Assembly: GCA_012513605.1 (NCBI GenBank)
Contig: JAAZBV010000134.1
Location: 40,001 to 104,000 of the forward strand
Direction of reading: 5' to 3'
DNA from: Desulfatiglans sp.
GTDB taxonomy: Bacteria > Desulfobacterota > DSM-4660 > Desulfatiglandales > HGW-15
Length of the DNA stretch: 64,000 nt
Within the stretch, counting starts at the first letter, position 1. Each line of letters starts with the position of its first letter. The notes beneath the pieces were generated by a model, which ran no database searches, had not been told where the DNA came from, and saw only the letters and a program-made list of their open reading frames with translations. A program made the position numbers and the translations under genes. Below are positions 34,152-42,800 of this stretch, one piece after another.

Positions 34152-34252
34152 TGTCGTTCTATGTGGCAATGAAAAGGCTGACTTTAAGCGAACGGTTATT
34201 AAGTGGTATGTTATTATGGGTGACATTTTTTTAATATAAAATCTGGGACATA

Positions 34253-34744
34253 TTGGTAATGGCGCAGGAAACAATTTCCATTGAGAGAGCCCTTCTAAAA
34301 TCAGAGGCTTTCCGTACATTAAATGGTACTGAAAAAACAGTTCTACTTGATTTCTTAATGAAACGTACGTTTCAAAAGATAAACACAAAACCAGGCCGCA
34401 AAGCTGAATGGATAATTACAAATAATGGGAAAATAGAATATTGCTATTCAGAGGCAGAAAAAAAGGGGATTCCAAGAGCGACATTTATGCGTGCAATAGA
34501 CACACTAGTATCAAATGGATTTATTGACATTGCTCATAGCGGAAATGGAGGCGTGAAAGGAGATAAGTCCTTATATTCAATAAGTGATCGTTGGAGGAAA
34601 TGGGGAACGGATGATTTTATTGAAGCATCTCGTCAAAAAGACGGAAGGCTCGGAAGGGGATTCGCGGTTTTTTGGAGGAACAAAAAATCAAATTCCGGTA
34701 ACAAAAAAGATAATCCATCCGTTATCAATTCTGATAATCCATAG
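34253..34744 (+). CDS. winged-helix element protein
   Basis: 163 residues resembling small replication-initiator or helix-turn-helix proteins of elements: LNGTEKTVLLDFLMKRTF, then KGIPRATFMRAIDTLVSNGF (recognition-type helix) and IDIAHSGNGGVKGDKSLYSI (wing). The tail is polar and asparagine-rich. A role in element replication or regulation is inferred. Two TATCA-ATAA-TGATA sites lie just after its end. An alternative start is the ATG at 34259. Confidence 0.55.
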   Translation: MVMAQETISIERALLKSEAFRTLNGTEKTVLLDFLMKRTFQKINTKPGRKAEWIITNNGKIEYCYSEAEKKGIPRATFMRAIDTLVSNGFIDIAHSGNGGVKGDKSLYSISDRWRKWGTDDFIEASRQKDGRLGRGFAVFWRNKKSNSGNKKDNPSVINSDNP

Positions 34745-34765
34745 AGGTTATTAAAGTGAATCATG

Positions 34766-34871
34766 TATCAATAATGATAATTCACCGAATGGTGTTTATT
34801 TATGAACTCCTTGATATGCTTGGATTTTAGCTATCAAGGAGAATTTATGTATGGTTTATCAATAATGATAA
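34766..34871. promoter_or_regulatory. two palindromic sites and a perfect hairpin in the element
   Basis: TATCA-ATAA-TGATA (34766-34779) and TTATCA-ATAA-TGATAA (34856-34871) are palindromes. Between them CTCCTTGATA (34807-34816) pairs exactly with TATCAAGGAG (34832-34841), and CACC-GAAT-GGTG forms a small hairpin. The layout suits a repressor operator pair, an origin or an attenuator. They open a 1-kb gene-free stretch (34745-35768), which also holds the repeated CGATTAAGGAAAT/GGATTAAGGAAAT near 35223 and 35264 and the candidate RNA at 35637. Confidence 0.45.
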
Positions 34872-35636
34872 CATTCTATAGTATACCATGTATATGGGGC
34901 ATTAGCAGGCACAGATTTAAAAGATGTGCTTCTCTATTATGACCTGGTGGGAAACGAGAAATGGATGGTTAAAAAATGATACTTTAAAGTGGCTTACTTA
35001 GAAAATGGAAACACAATCGGAAACACCCTTATGCGTGAGTGCTCTATTTGGTTACCAGAAAAATTACCACCTATACTAAGAAGTGAGAATGAGGGTGGTA
35101 AATTCGATAAATAATTTATTCTGTGCACAGGATTTTGCGCACCCTATACGCGAGGACGAAAACAGAAATGATAAAAAATCAAATCGCCGAAAATTCGTTT
35201 TATTGATCTAATGGGGAAAACCCGATTAAGGAAATTTGATAAATCAAAAAGATGGAATCAATCGGATTAAGGAAATGGTATCGCAACACTAAAGCAACAC
35301 CATATATTAACAAGGGAAGCTCCCCTGGAAAAATGGACATGTTCCGAAAATGAAGTTTCCAGCTTGGTTGCCACTCCCACGCGTAAGAAATGGAGAAAAG
35401 GTTCGAACCGAGTACGAGATTTAATGCGTGTATAATATATTTAATGTTCACAACAAACCCCCATATGTCGGGATAAACCATTTAATGGGAAGGAGGAAGT
35501 TGGGAATTTTAAAACCCTATTAAAACCTTGGCTGAATCTTAGTAGATTTTATATCCGGATAATTTCCGATCGGATCAAAATCGAATCCGATTGGATATAC
35601 CATTTTGATCTTTGAAAATAGAAAAAAGGTGAGATA

Positions 35637-35740
35637 ACAACCAGCCAGAAATCGGTTGTAAATCACGGAAGAAAACCTGATGAAACACCGTGCCCTGTCA
35701 AGGCAGGTAGGGAGCCTAACCGAAAAATGGCTTTTTATTT
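35637..35740 (+). ncRNA. candidate structured RNA with terminator
   Basis: Three hairpins in a row: ACAACC/GGTTGT (35637-35659), CACGG/CCGTG (35664-35692) and CCTG/CAGG (35694-35707). The 3' part AACCGA (35718-35723) and TGGCT (35728-35732) is complementary to TCGGTT and AGCCA of the first hairpin, so an alternative fold or pseudoknot is possible. A T-rich tract (35732-35740) follows. No plus-strand gene lies downstream within the element, so it would be a free-standing RNA. It matches no class I can name. Confidence 0.3.
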
Positions 35741-35768
35741 TAGTTTTGTATTTTTTTTATAAATACGA

Positions 35769-36491
35769 TCATGAATTACGCAATTTACGCCTGACCCCTG
35801 CTAGCCCCAATATCGCTGAACCTAAAAGGTAAATTGTTGCTGGTTCAGGTACAGGGGAGACATCACCATCACGAACTGCCCAAGCATAATTTTGATTCCC
35901 TTTGTATCCCTCATCTTGCAATCCGTTTTCAAAATGAAAACCTAAAGGTGCTCCTCCCCACCCTTCATCAGCAGATCCCCAAACACTGGACCAGTAGGCA
36001 TATGGCTGTAACTCTTGAAAAATATAAGTATTTTTCAAACCATAGTTATCCTGGGTATTCCCCTGTAAGTCATAATAGCTTAAATTTCCGAGATTGGAAT
36101 GATACATATATGCCATTTCACTATTTTCACTTAAGATATTAAATGAGAAATCAGTAGAACCATCATAGCTGAAACTTGGATTCCACGAGAGGCCATTTAC
36201 TGGTTCTATATTTGGCAATCTCCAGTTATCTAAATAGACCCCTCGGGTTGAATCATAATAAACTAAATTTTCAGCCCATGCCACAGCATTAGACCAAGTC
36301 ATCCGACCGTCAGTAGCCGAATCACCATTGTCATAAAGTGATCCTGCTCCCAAATTCGTATTTTGTAGCCATGTGATGTCTAATACATCATCGTAAACCA
36401 ATCCTCCTCCACGATTCCAAAGAGTTGCATTGGCAATGTTAGCCACAAGAAGACAGCATAAAATAATAAAAGAGTGAAATATTTTTTTCAT
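35769..36491 (-). CDS. PEP-CTERM sorting-signal exported protein (DUF1566-like)
   Basis: Exported protein of 240 residues from the ATG with a GGAGG site (36491). The signal peptide is FHSFIILCCLLVANIANA. The middle resembles DUF1566 (DDVLDITWLQNTN, WSNAVAWAENLVY, NWRLPN, YWSSVW, AWAVRDGD). The end has VPEPATIYLLGSAILGLAG followed by RRKL: a PEP motif, membrane helix and basic tail, the exosortase recognition signal. Exosortase is not in this window, so sorting would rely on host genes. It is carried by the integrative element, with the RDD gene upstream on the same strand. Confidence 0.88.
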   Translation of the reverse strand: MKKIFHSFIILCCLLVANIANATLWNRGGGLVYDDVLDITWLQNTNLGAGSLYDNGDSATDGRMTWSNAVAWAENLVYYDSTRGVYLDNWRLPNIEPVNGLSWNPSFSYDGSTDFSFNILSENSEMAYMYHSNLGNLSYYDLQGNTQDNYGLKNTYIFQELQPYAYWSSVWGSADEGWGGAPLGFHFENGLQDEGYKGNQNYAWAVRDGDVSPVPEPATIYLLGSAILGLAGVRRKLRNS

Positions 36492-36559
36492 CTGTATCCT
36501 CCTATTATTGATAAGAAACCTAACTAGAAAATGGATATAGTTTAATTTAAAATATTTAA

Positions 36560-37765
36560 TCAATTATTATGACGAATAACTGCTTCAACTGCTCTTTCAG
36601 CAATTTTTTTTCTATCTATCCAGTCCAGATTTTTTAATTTATCGGATATTTTTTCGTGAGTTTCATCATCTTCCGCTATTATAAGATCAGGTCCGTATAC
36701 ATGAAACTTAAATCTGGAATTATAATAGACTCTAGAATAATAGCATTTTTCATCAGCATGAAGTACATAAATATTTACACCATCTATGGCATTATATCCA
36801 TAGTCTGATAACTCGTTAATATCATCTGTATATGTAGAATTGTGGCGATAAAAACTTTCTTGAGCCACACTAAAGGCTTTTATATTTTGGGAGAATGATT
36901 CGGAATTATTATTTTTGTGATTATTGATCGTATTCAATAAACTATAAGCGAATAATATTGCGATAACGGCGAGTGTGCAGGTGACTATTCGTAAAGGCCC
37001 CCAACTTTTATGCGTTACCACTGAATCGACAGAATTATCCCAAAAAGTTGTTCCTTTTTTTGTGAGTCGGTAATAAAAAAATAAACGGGTGAAAATTAAT
37101 AGGAAGGGAATACCAAGGCCCTCACCATAAGCCCAAACAATGTACGTGCGTGTAAATGCTTTCGAAAACTTAAGTTTCGCACCGCTTTTCGTTAAAACAT
37201 GGATACCGAAAAGCCACTTGAACGGAGTTGTACCCAGAATAGAAATAAAGGCTGCTTCAAAAGGTAGCCATATGATATATATTATTACACTTAATATGAA
37301 AGGACTTCCAATATAGCCCTGTAAATACTCTACAATATCTGGTGAGATAACCCGTAAAAATTCAGATAAAATAAAAAGAATACCTAATCCAAGAATAGAT
37401 ATGTCCAATGTGCGTGCAAAAAATCTTCGCCATGGATGATATATGCCCCCAAAAAATTTTTTACTCTCATCAATATTGGAATAATTTTCAGCTTTTTTAT
37501 CCTTCTTTGGGGAAGGTATTTTGTCTCTATCAAATATGAATAATGATAAACCTCCCAGGATTAAAACAGCTAACCATTGAACTATTAACATACCTATATT
37601 AACTGATGCATATAAATTGTCGGCATGTTTAGGTGGTGAAAAGAGTAATCCATAACCCTTGTTTAATGTAGTACCTTTGATAATAACATGAAACGGTGGG
37701 AACAATAGCATAAGAAAAATAGCCGCAATCATTACTGAGAGAATGATTTTTTGTTTATAATTCAT
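36560..37765 (-). CDS. RDD family membrane protein with extracytoplasmic C-terminal domain
   Basis: 401 residues. Two N-terminal helices (about 8-28 and 53-72) precede an RDD domain (YHPWRRFFARTLDISILGLG, then TTPFKWLFGIHVLTKSGAKL) with several helices. After a last helix near 265 comes a periplasmic domain of about 125 residues (FSVAQESFYRHNSTYTDDIN), which resembles the pilin-like variable region following a hydrophobic helix. RDD proteins may transport ions or small molecules. It is 68 bases upstream of the PEP-CTERM gene and likely in one transcript. Confidence 0.75.
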   Translation of the reverse strand: MNYKQKIILSVMIAAIFLMLLFPPFHVIIKGTTLNKGYGLLFSPPKHADNLYASVNIGMLIVQWLAVLILGGLSLFIFDRDKIPSPKKDKKAENYSNIDESKKFFGGIYHPWRRFFARTLDISILGLGILFILSEFLRVISPDIVEYLQGYIGSPFILSVIIYIIWLPFEAAFISILGTTPFKWLFGIHVLTKSGAKLKFSKAFTRTYIVWAYGEGLGIPFLLIFTRLFFYYRLTKKGTTFWDNSVDSVVTHKSWGPLRIVTCTLAVIAILFAYSLLNTINNHKNNNSESFSQNIKAFSVAQESFYRHNSTYTDDINELSDYGYNAIDGVNIYVLHADEKCYYSRVYYNSRFKFHVYGPDLIIAEDDETHEKISDKLKNLDWIDRKKIAERAVEAVIRHNN

Positions 37766-37859
37766 CTTTTCCCCTTACCTTAATTTTTTTTGTGAATGGT
37801 GGTAATTTGATAAATAATATTTTTAAATAATCAGAATAAATTATCTCACAGTATACTAT

Positions 37860-38042
37860 CTATTTTTTCTGACTTTCTCTTTGAGCCAAAATCATTCTGA
37901 GTCTATTTTTCAAGATTGCGTATCTTTTTCTTTGTAGCTGATTAATCTGAAAAAGGTATTTTACCCTTTTATCAGTAGACATTTTTTCAAGCTTTTCCCT
38001 TAGTTGGGGGTCACTCGGGAAAAAGTATAGTTTGGCAGACAT
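37860..38042 (-). CDS. small basic element protein
   Basis: 60 residues from ATG 38042 (TAAGG 6 bases before). Positively charged and helical (MSTDKRVKYLFQINQLQRKRY), with no known domain seen. It starts 18 bases after the ribbon-helix-helix gene on the same strand, the arrangement of a two-gene regulator or toxin-antitoxin pair, but no toxin fold can be recognised. Confidence 0.45.
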   Translation of the reverse strand: MSAKLYFFPSDPQLREKLEKMSTDKRVKYLFQINQLQRKRYAILKNRLRMILAQRESQKK

Positions 38043-38059
38043 AAACAACCTTATGTAGG

Positions 38060-38215
38060 TTATTTCTTTATTTTCTTCTCATACTTCTTGACGATATCTT
38101 CAATGGCTTCTTCAAGTAATTCGCCTAAAGACTTATCCGTATCAACAGCAAGGTGTTTTAAGTCCTTGATGCGGTCATCATCAACTCTTGTGCTGAATAT
38201 TTTTTTTTCTCCCAT
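38060..38215 (-). CDS. ribbon-helix-helix (CopG/Arc-type) protein
   Basis: 51 residues from ATG 38215: a strand with KKIFSTRVDDDRIKDLKHLA, then helix and TDKSLGELLEEAIEDIVKKY, matching the ribbon-helix-helix form of small repressors and antitoxins. The ribosome site is weak and an upstream start (38260) is possible. It is divergent from the integrase, 138 bases away, and could regulate it or its own operon. Confidence 0.6.
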   Translation of the reverse strand: MGEKKIFSTRVDDDRIKDLKHLAVDTDKSLGELLEEAIEDIVKKYEKKIKK

Positions 38216-38260
38216 GAGTGTAATAATTACATCTTTATTAATAAGAAAGCAAGACATCAA

Positions 38261-38289
38261 TTGACATACAACATGATATAATATAATAT
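38261..38289 (+). promoter_or_regulatory. integrase promoter
   Basis: TTGACA (38261-38266), 17-base spacer, TAATAT (38284-38289), 65 bases before the integrase ATG. The spacer and flank are AT-rich and overlap the presumed control region of the divergent ribbon-helix-helix gene. Confidence 0.6.
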
Positions 38290-38353
38290 ATAAAACATTC
38301 TTACAATATATCTTTTAATAACTGTTAAACATTAATTTTCAGAAGGAGAAAAT

Positions 38354-39490
38354 ATGGCGTGCATAAAAAAGAGGCGGGGGCGCTGGGTCATTGATTTTTA
38401 TGACCAGCATGGAAAGAGAAGGTGGAGCACATTAAAGGAAGGGGCAACAAAAACAGAAGCAAATAAAGTCATGCAGGATATTTTAAAACAGGTTGATCAT
38501 GGGTCATATTTACCTGATAAAAAGATTCCTTCCTTTGAAAAGGTTGCAGAACAATGGCTTAAGAATAAGAAAATATCACTTAGAGAGCATACCTTTGATG
38601 CATATGAATGCCATGTAAGAAGAAATCTTCAACCCTTCTTTGGCACTACTAAAATTACATGGATAAACTATCCCTCTATAACAAAATTCATTTCCTATGA
38701 GACAGAGAGGGGAGCTTCAATACCCCATATTAAGAAATCCCTGATTATGCTTAATGGAATTATGAAGTATGCTGTAAGGCAGAGGTATATAGATTATAAC
38801 CCTGTTCAGGATGTTGAAAAACCAAAGGGGCATTCAAGGTATAATGAATCGGATGAAATGGATATTTTCAGGCCGGATGAAATCAGGCAGTTATTTGATA
38901 ATACTGAAGGTTTAAAATACAAGACTCTCTTTATGGTGGCTGTTATGTCGGGAGCGCGACAGGGTGAAATATTGGGACTTAAATGGGCTGATATTGACTG
39001 GTACAACTCCCAGTTAATAATAAAAAGAACTTTTCAGCATGGCAGGTTCTATGAGCCTAAAAGCGAAACATCAAAAAGGAAGATTGATATAGGCCCAACT
39101 GTAATGACTCAATTGAAAAAATGGAAATTGGCAAGCAAGCCTAATGACCTTGATCTTGTTTTCTCCAATGAAGAAGGGATGCCCATTGACAAAAATAACC
39201 TTGTAAAGCGGTATTATGAACCCGCATTGAGAAGGGCAGGGCTCAGGAGGATACGCTTTCATGATTTAAGGCATACCTTTGCAAGCCTTTTAATAGATCA
39301 GGGCGAACACCCGAAATATATCCAAAACCAGTTGGGGCACTCATCAATAAATGTCACGATGGATGTATATGGACACCTTATGAACACTGTCAATCAGGAG
39401 TCTGCTAAACGGCTTGATTCTGTGATTTTTAAAAATAATGGTAGCAATTTGGTAGCAAATGAGGAGAAGGCAAAAGTGATAAATCTGTAA
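38354..39490 (+). CDS. tyrosine-type site-specific integrase
   Basis: 378 residues. An N-terminal AP2-like arm (KRRGRWVIDFYDQHGKRRWS), a core-binding SAM-like domain (about 65-150), and the catalytic domain with Arg in SGARQGEILGLKW, Lys near FYEPKSETSKRK, HDLRHTFASLLI (His-x-x-Arg), LGHSSINVTMDVYGH (His and nucleophile Tyr). All catalytic residues are present. It ends 13 bases before the right att repeat inside tRNA-Thr, the typical phage/element arrangement. AGAAGGAG precedes the ATG. Confidence 0.95.
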   Translation: MACIKKRRGRWVIDFYDQHGKRRWSTLKEGATKTEANKVMQDILKQVDHGSYLPDKKIPSFEKVAEQWLKNKKISLREHTFDAYECHVRRNLQPFFGTTKITWINYPSITKFISYETERGASIPHIKKSLIMLNGIMKYAVRQRYIDYNPVQDVEKPKGHSRYNESDEMDIFRPDEIRQLFDNTEGLKYKTLFMVAVMSGARQGEILGLKWADIDWYNSQLIIKRTFQHGRFYEPKSETSKRKIDIGPTVMTQLKKWKLASKPNDLDLVFSNEEGMPIDKNNLVKRYYEPALRRAGLRRIRFHDLRHTFASLLIDQGEHPKYIQNQLGHSSINVTMDVYGHLMNTVNQESAKRLDSVIFKNNGSNLVANEEKAKVINL

Positions 39491-39503
39491 GTGCTTGTTA
39501 TCA

Positions 39504-39550
39504 CTGGAGCCACTGAGCGGAATCGAACCGCTGACCCCCTCATTACGAGT
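39504..39550. repeat. attachment site, right 47-bp copy, within tRNA-Thr
   Basis: Identical to 32643-32689. It covers the tRNA 3' end (CCA), T arm, variable loop and 3' half of the anticodon arm. The crossover must lie inside it. Confidence 0.92.
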
Positions 39551-39580
39551 GAGGTGCTCTACCAACTGAGCTACAGTGGC
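39505..39580 (-). tRNA. tRNA-Thr (anticodon CGU)
   Basis: 76 bases on the minus strand. The acceptor stem GCCACTG pairs with CAGTGGC, and a U discriminator and encoded CCA follow. D arm GCTCAGTTGGTAGAGC; anticodon stem CCTCA/TGAGG with loop CTCGTAA (anticodon CGT); T arm CAGCGGTTCGATTCCGCT. Intact despite hosting the integration site. Confidence 0.95.
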
Positions 39581-39682
39581 CTTACAAAAGGAAGTCGAAT
39601 ATATTACCTTTTTTTTTGGCTGTCCATAAAATTTTCCTTTTTACCTGCCCAAAGGTTAAAGCCGGCAGTATTTTATGCCGAT

Positions 39683-39802
39683 ATGCTGTTTATGGATACT
39701 ATTGTAAAAATAATAAGCGACCCCCTTATCCTGATACTTGCGGCAGTAATCATATTGTCATACCTGGGGGAGCACTGTCTGAAGAATAAGATCAGGAAGT
39801 AG
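39683..39802 (+). CDS. possible 39-residue single-helix membrane peptide
   Basis: ATG 39683, or ATG 39692, encodes DTIVKIISDPLILILAAVII and a basic tail KNKIRK. One hydrophobic helix is clear. The ribosome site is poor and there is no known homologue, so this is tentative. It is convergent with the AddB-like gene, ending 19 bases before its 3' end. Confidence 0.3.
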   Translation: MLFMDTIVKIISDPLILILAAVIILSYLGEHCLKNKIRK

Positions 39803-39821
39803 CATCTGTTTATTCTTCTGC

Positions 39822-42800
39822 TTATGGCTGGTTATACCTGCATAAAAACCGGTCTAACTCCGCCATAAGGCTATCCATGTACTCTGTTGTAAAGGGGAGC
39901 CCTGTTTTCCTTTGATTCAGATCATTCCTGAACCCCTTAACCGCATCTGTGTGTCTTAATCTTGCTGATGGTGTCTTGAGTGTCTCTGCCTTTTCCATGC
40001 TCTGCCTGATACCCTTCCATTCCTTCCTGAATTCATCCACCTCCTGCCACCTCAAAAGATTCATTGCACCGGAGTAAATGCCCTTTCCTGAAGGGGTTTC
40101 AATAAGAAAATCCATCCTCCTGTTGTTCCTGTAACATGCATACCTGTAAGTGCAGTATTCGCATGTAAGCCCGTCTGCTGAATGGTGGAAAAGCCCTTTG
40201 TCAATAAGCCCCGCGAGTTTTAAAACAAATTCATCTATAAGGGTTACCCCTGTTATATCGACCCCGCCCGAAGGGCCGCCTGTGGCAGCCTGCTGTTTCA
40301 ATACATCCTTTTCAAGAAAGGCATCCCTTTTTAGGGTATAGAACGAGGCGGATATCATGGCCTCACTCTTTACAGACTGAATGGCCTTTATATAAAAGGG
40401 TAACTGGAATGCGAGCCCCTTTTTGATATTTGATGAGGGTTTTATCCGGCCTGTCTTGTAATCATATATATGGAGCCTGTCAGGGGAAACCGTATCCCTG
40501 TCAAACCGGTCAATATACCCCTTTATGCGAATATCCCCGATCCTTACCTCCCTCTCTCCCAAACCGAATTCATACTCCACCCCATGAGGCGCCCTCTCTT
40601 TAAATTCATCATTTTCAAAGCGTATAAGGGATGCCATAATGCCCTGCCTCATGCCAGCCTCTTTATCAGGGATTAGCCCTGCTGTGAGTTCCTGTATGAA
40701 ATACTCAGTAAAATCAAGATGACCCATGTCAGGGCAGCTGTTTATGTATTTTTCTATAATATCCAATGCAAGGGCAAAGGCCTTCTCAATACCCATGCTG
40801 TTGATATTTGTATCAAGCGCTATTAATTTGTTAAAAAACCGGCTCAGTATCTCATGTGTAATCAGGCCAAAATCCCTCATGGTGGTATCAACAGTCAATT
40901 CATCCGGGTCTTTAATATTATAGATATACTGGAAAAGATATTTCATGGGGCAGTTTGCAAGGGTCTCAATGCTTGAGGATGAATAAACCCTCCTGTTATC
41001 TTTGATAAAATCAGTAAACGCACCTGCATCTTTAACTATGCCATCATACTCAAAAAGGCCGTTTGCCGCCATCCTTGAGGCAATTGACCTTATACCCCTT
41101 ATGATATCCTCTTCATTTGATCTGTCCCTTATAATGATATTCTTCAGCACTGCATCCGCGCCATTCACATTTGTCAATGCCTTTGCCCTGTTTGCATCAA
41201 GCAGCTCTGACCTGGAGGTATACTCTTTTTCTGCCCCCCATATCAGCCCATCACCTGATATGCCTTTATTGTCCATGTTTTTAACAAGGGCATAGAGGTC
41301 CTGTATCACCTGTGAAGGCTGCACAGGTTTTTCTGAGATACTCAACGGGTATGATAAAAAAAGCCCCTTCTCATAGTTTTTGAGTATACTGCAAAAGAGC
41401 TGTTTTGACTGATCAACCGGGTCAATGATCCTGAATATGCCTCTTGATGCCTCCGGTATGATAAAGTCAGGCCGCTCTCTTGAAGGGAAACTGCCTGATG
41501 TGAGCCCGCCTGCAAAAAGGTAGTCAAAGGAGCGGCCCCTTGTTTCAAGCCACTGTGAAACGCGTATTACATCAGGGTTTCTTTCATCAAGCAGATACCT
41601 GTCATTGATCCTGTTCCTGTAACTCTTTAAAAAGAGTGGGGCAATATCCCCCTTTTTTGTGTCAAATAAACGCTGTGCCAGCTTTACCTCCTTCTGGCTT
41701 GTAACAAGGAGTTCATTGAGCAGGGTGAATGCCCTGATATCCCTTTTCAGTAACACCCTTTTTATATCAGGTGTTAGCCCGTTATCCCCTTTACCAGTAG
41801 AAATGATATTCGCCGGGAAACCCAGAAGGGTTAGTATCTCTTTATATGCCTCAACTATACCTTCAGGGGTTTCCTTTTCTGTTAAAGAGATAAAGGGATC
41901 AAGCATTCTCATGAACAGGATGCGCTGGAAAATAAAGGAATAATATTCCCTCTTAAGCCCATCCTTTTCTTCCCGGCTCTTTGTCCCTGATATAGCGGCA
42001 ATGTAGATCTCTTTAAAATAAGCTGGTCTTTCATCGTTTATCTCTTCAAGCCTTTTGCCAAGCCTCTCCATGCCGCACCTTTGCATGGCAGTATCAAACA
42101 GGTGAATATTCAGGGTATATGGATTTTCAGGGGTCACACTATTCATGAAAGAGGAAACGGTCTCTAAACTATCACCAGGTAGCAGTATCTCTTCAGAAAG
42201 GAGATCAGGCGAGAAATCAGGGGGCTTAAACCCCATAAACTTGTGCTTTATTATTGCTGATGAAAAGAGGCCGAATATATCCTCCCTCTTAAAGCCGTGG
42301 ATGGGGAGTTCCAATATCCTCAAAAAGAGGTCTGAGAGGGGGTGTGAAGAGAGGGGTATCCCCTTTGTGAGGCTGAAGGGGAGCCCATACTCAGTGAATA
42401 TCTCAGAGACAATCGGGGCATAATTGGTAAGGTCAGGGAATATCACCCTGATGTTACCAGGGCTGACAGGGCCATTAACCTCTTTTTTGCACAATATCTG
42501 CTTGATCCTTGATGCAATGGCCTTAACCTCATCTGTCTGTGTGGCAAAGGCCCCTATCTTGAGGCTGTTGCATTCGCAGGCTGTGCTGTCATCCATGTTT
42601 GAATAGATTGTGCCTGCATATGGGTTTGGATAAGTCACGTCAACAGCTCTCAAGGTAGTCGCCTGTGCCCCGCTTTCATGGAGTTTATCCATAAGTGAGA
42701 CAAGGGAATAGTATGCCCTGCTTGACTCATGCTCCCCCTTAATGGCTGGAACGCCTCTTTTTGCCTCGCTCCCGCAGGCTATTTTATATTCAGTGATGGG

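Larger units (their letters stand above)
32643..39550. mobile_element. 6.9-kb integrative element in tRNA-Thr(CGU)
   Basis: Bounded by 47-base direct repeats at 32643-32689 and 39504-39550. The right copy is the 3' part of an intact tRNA-Thr gene, from the CCA end to the anticodon region. A tyrosine integrase sits next to the right repeat. Inside are an excisionase-like gene, small genes of phage or element type, a hairpin-rich region, a PEP-CTERM protein, an RDD membrane protein and a ribbon-helix-helix gene. No relaxase, capsid or secretion gene is present, so it is either a cryptic remnant or a satellite-like element needing helpers. Confidence 0.88.

Noticed and set aside
35664..35740. 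Hammerhead ribozyme (a CTGATGA string is present at about 35677)
   Set aside because: The GAAA core and stem II do not follow in the required order; hairpins elsewhere explain the sequence better.
35664..35740. Cyclic-di-GMP or TPP riboswitch
   Set aside because: Short stretches resemble parts of both classes, but the conserved cores are not met and no plus-strand gene follows.
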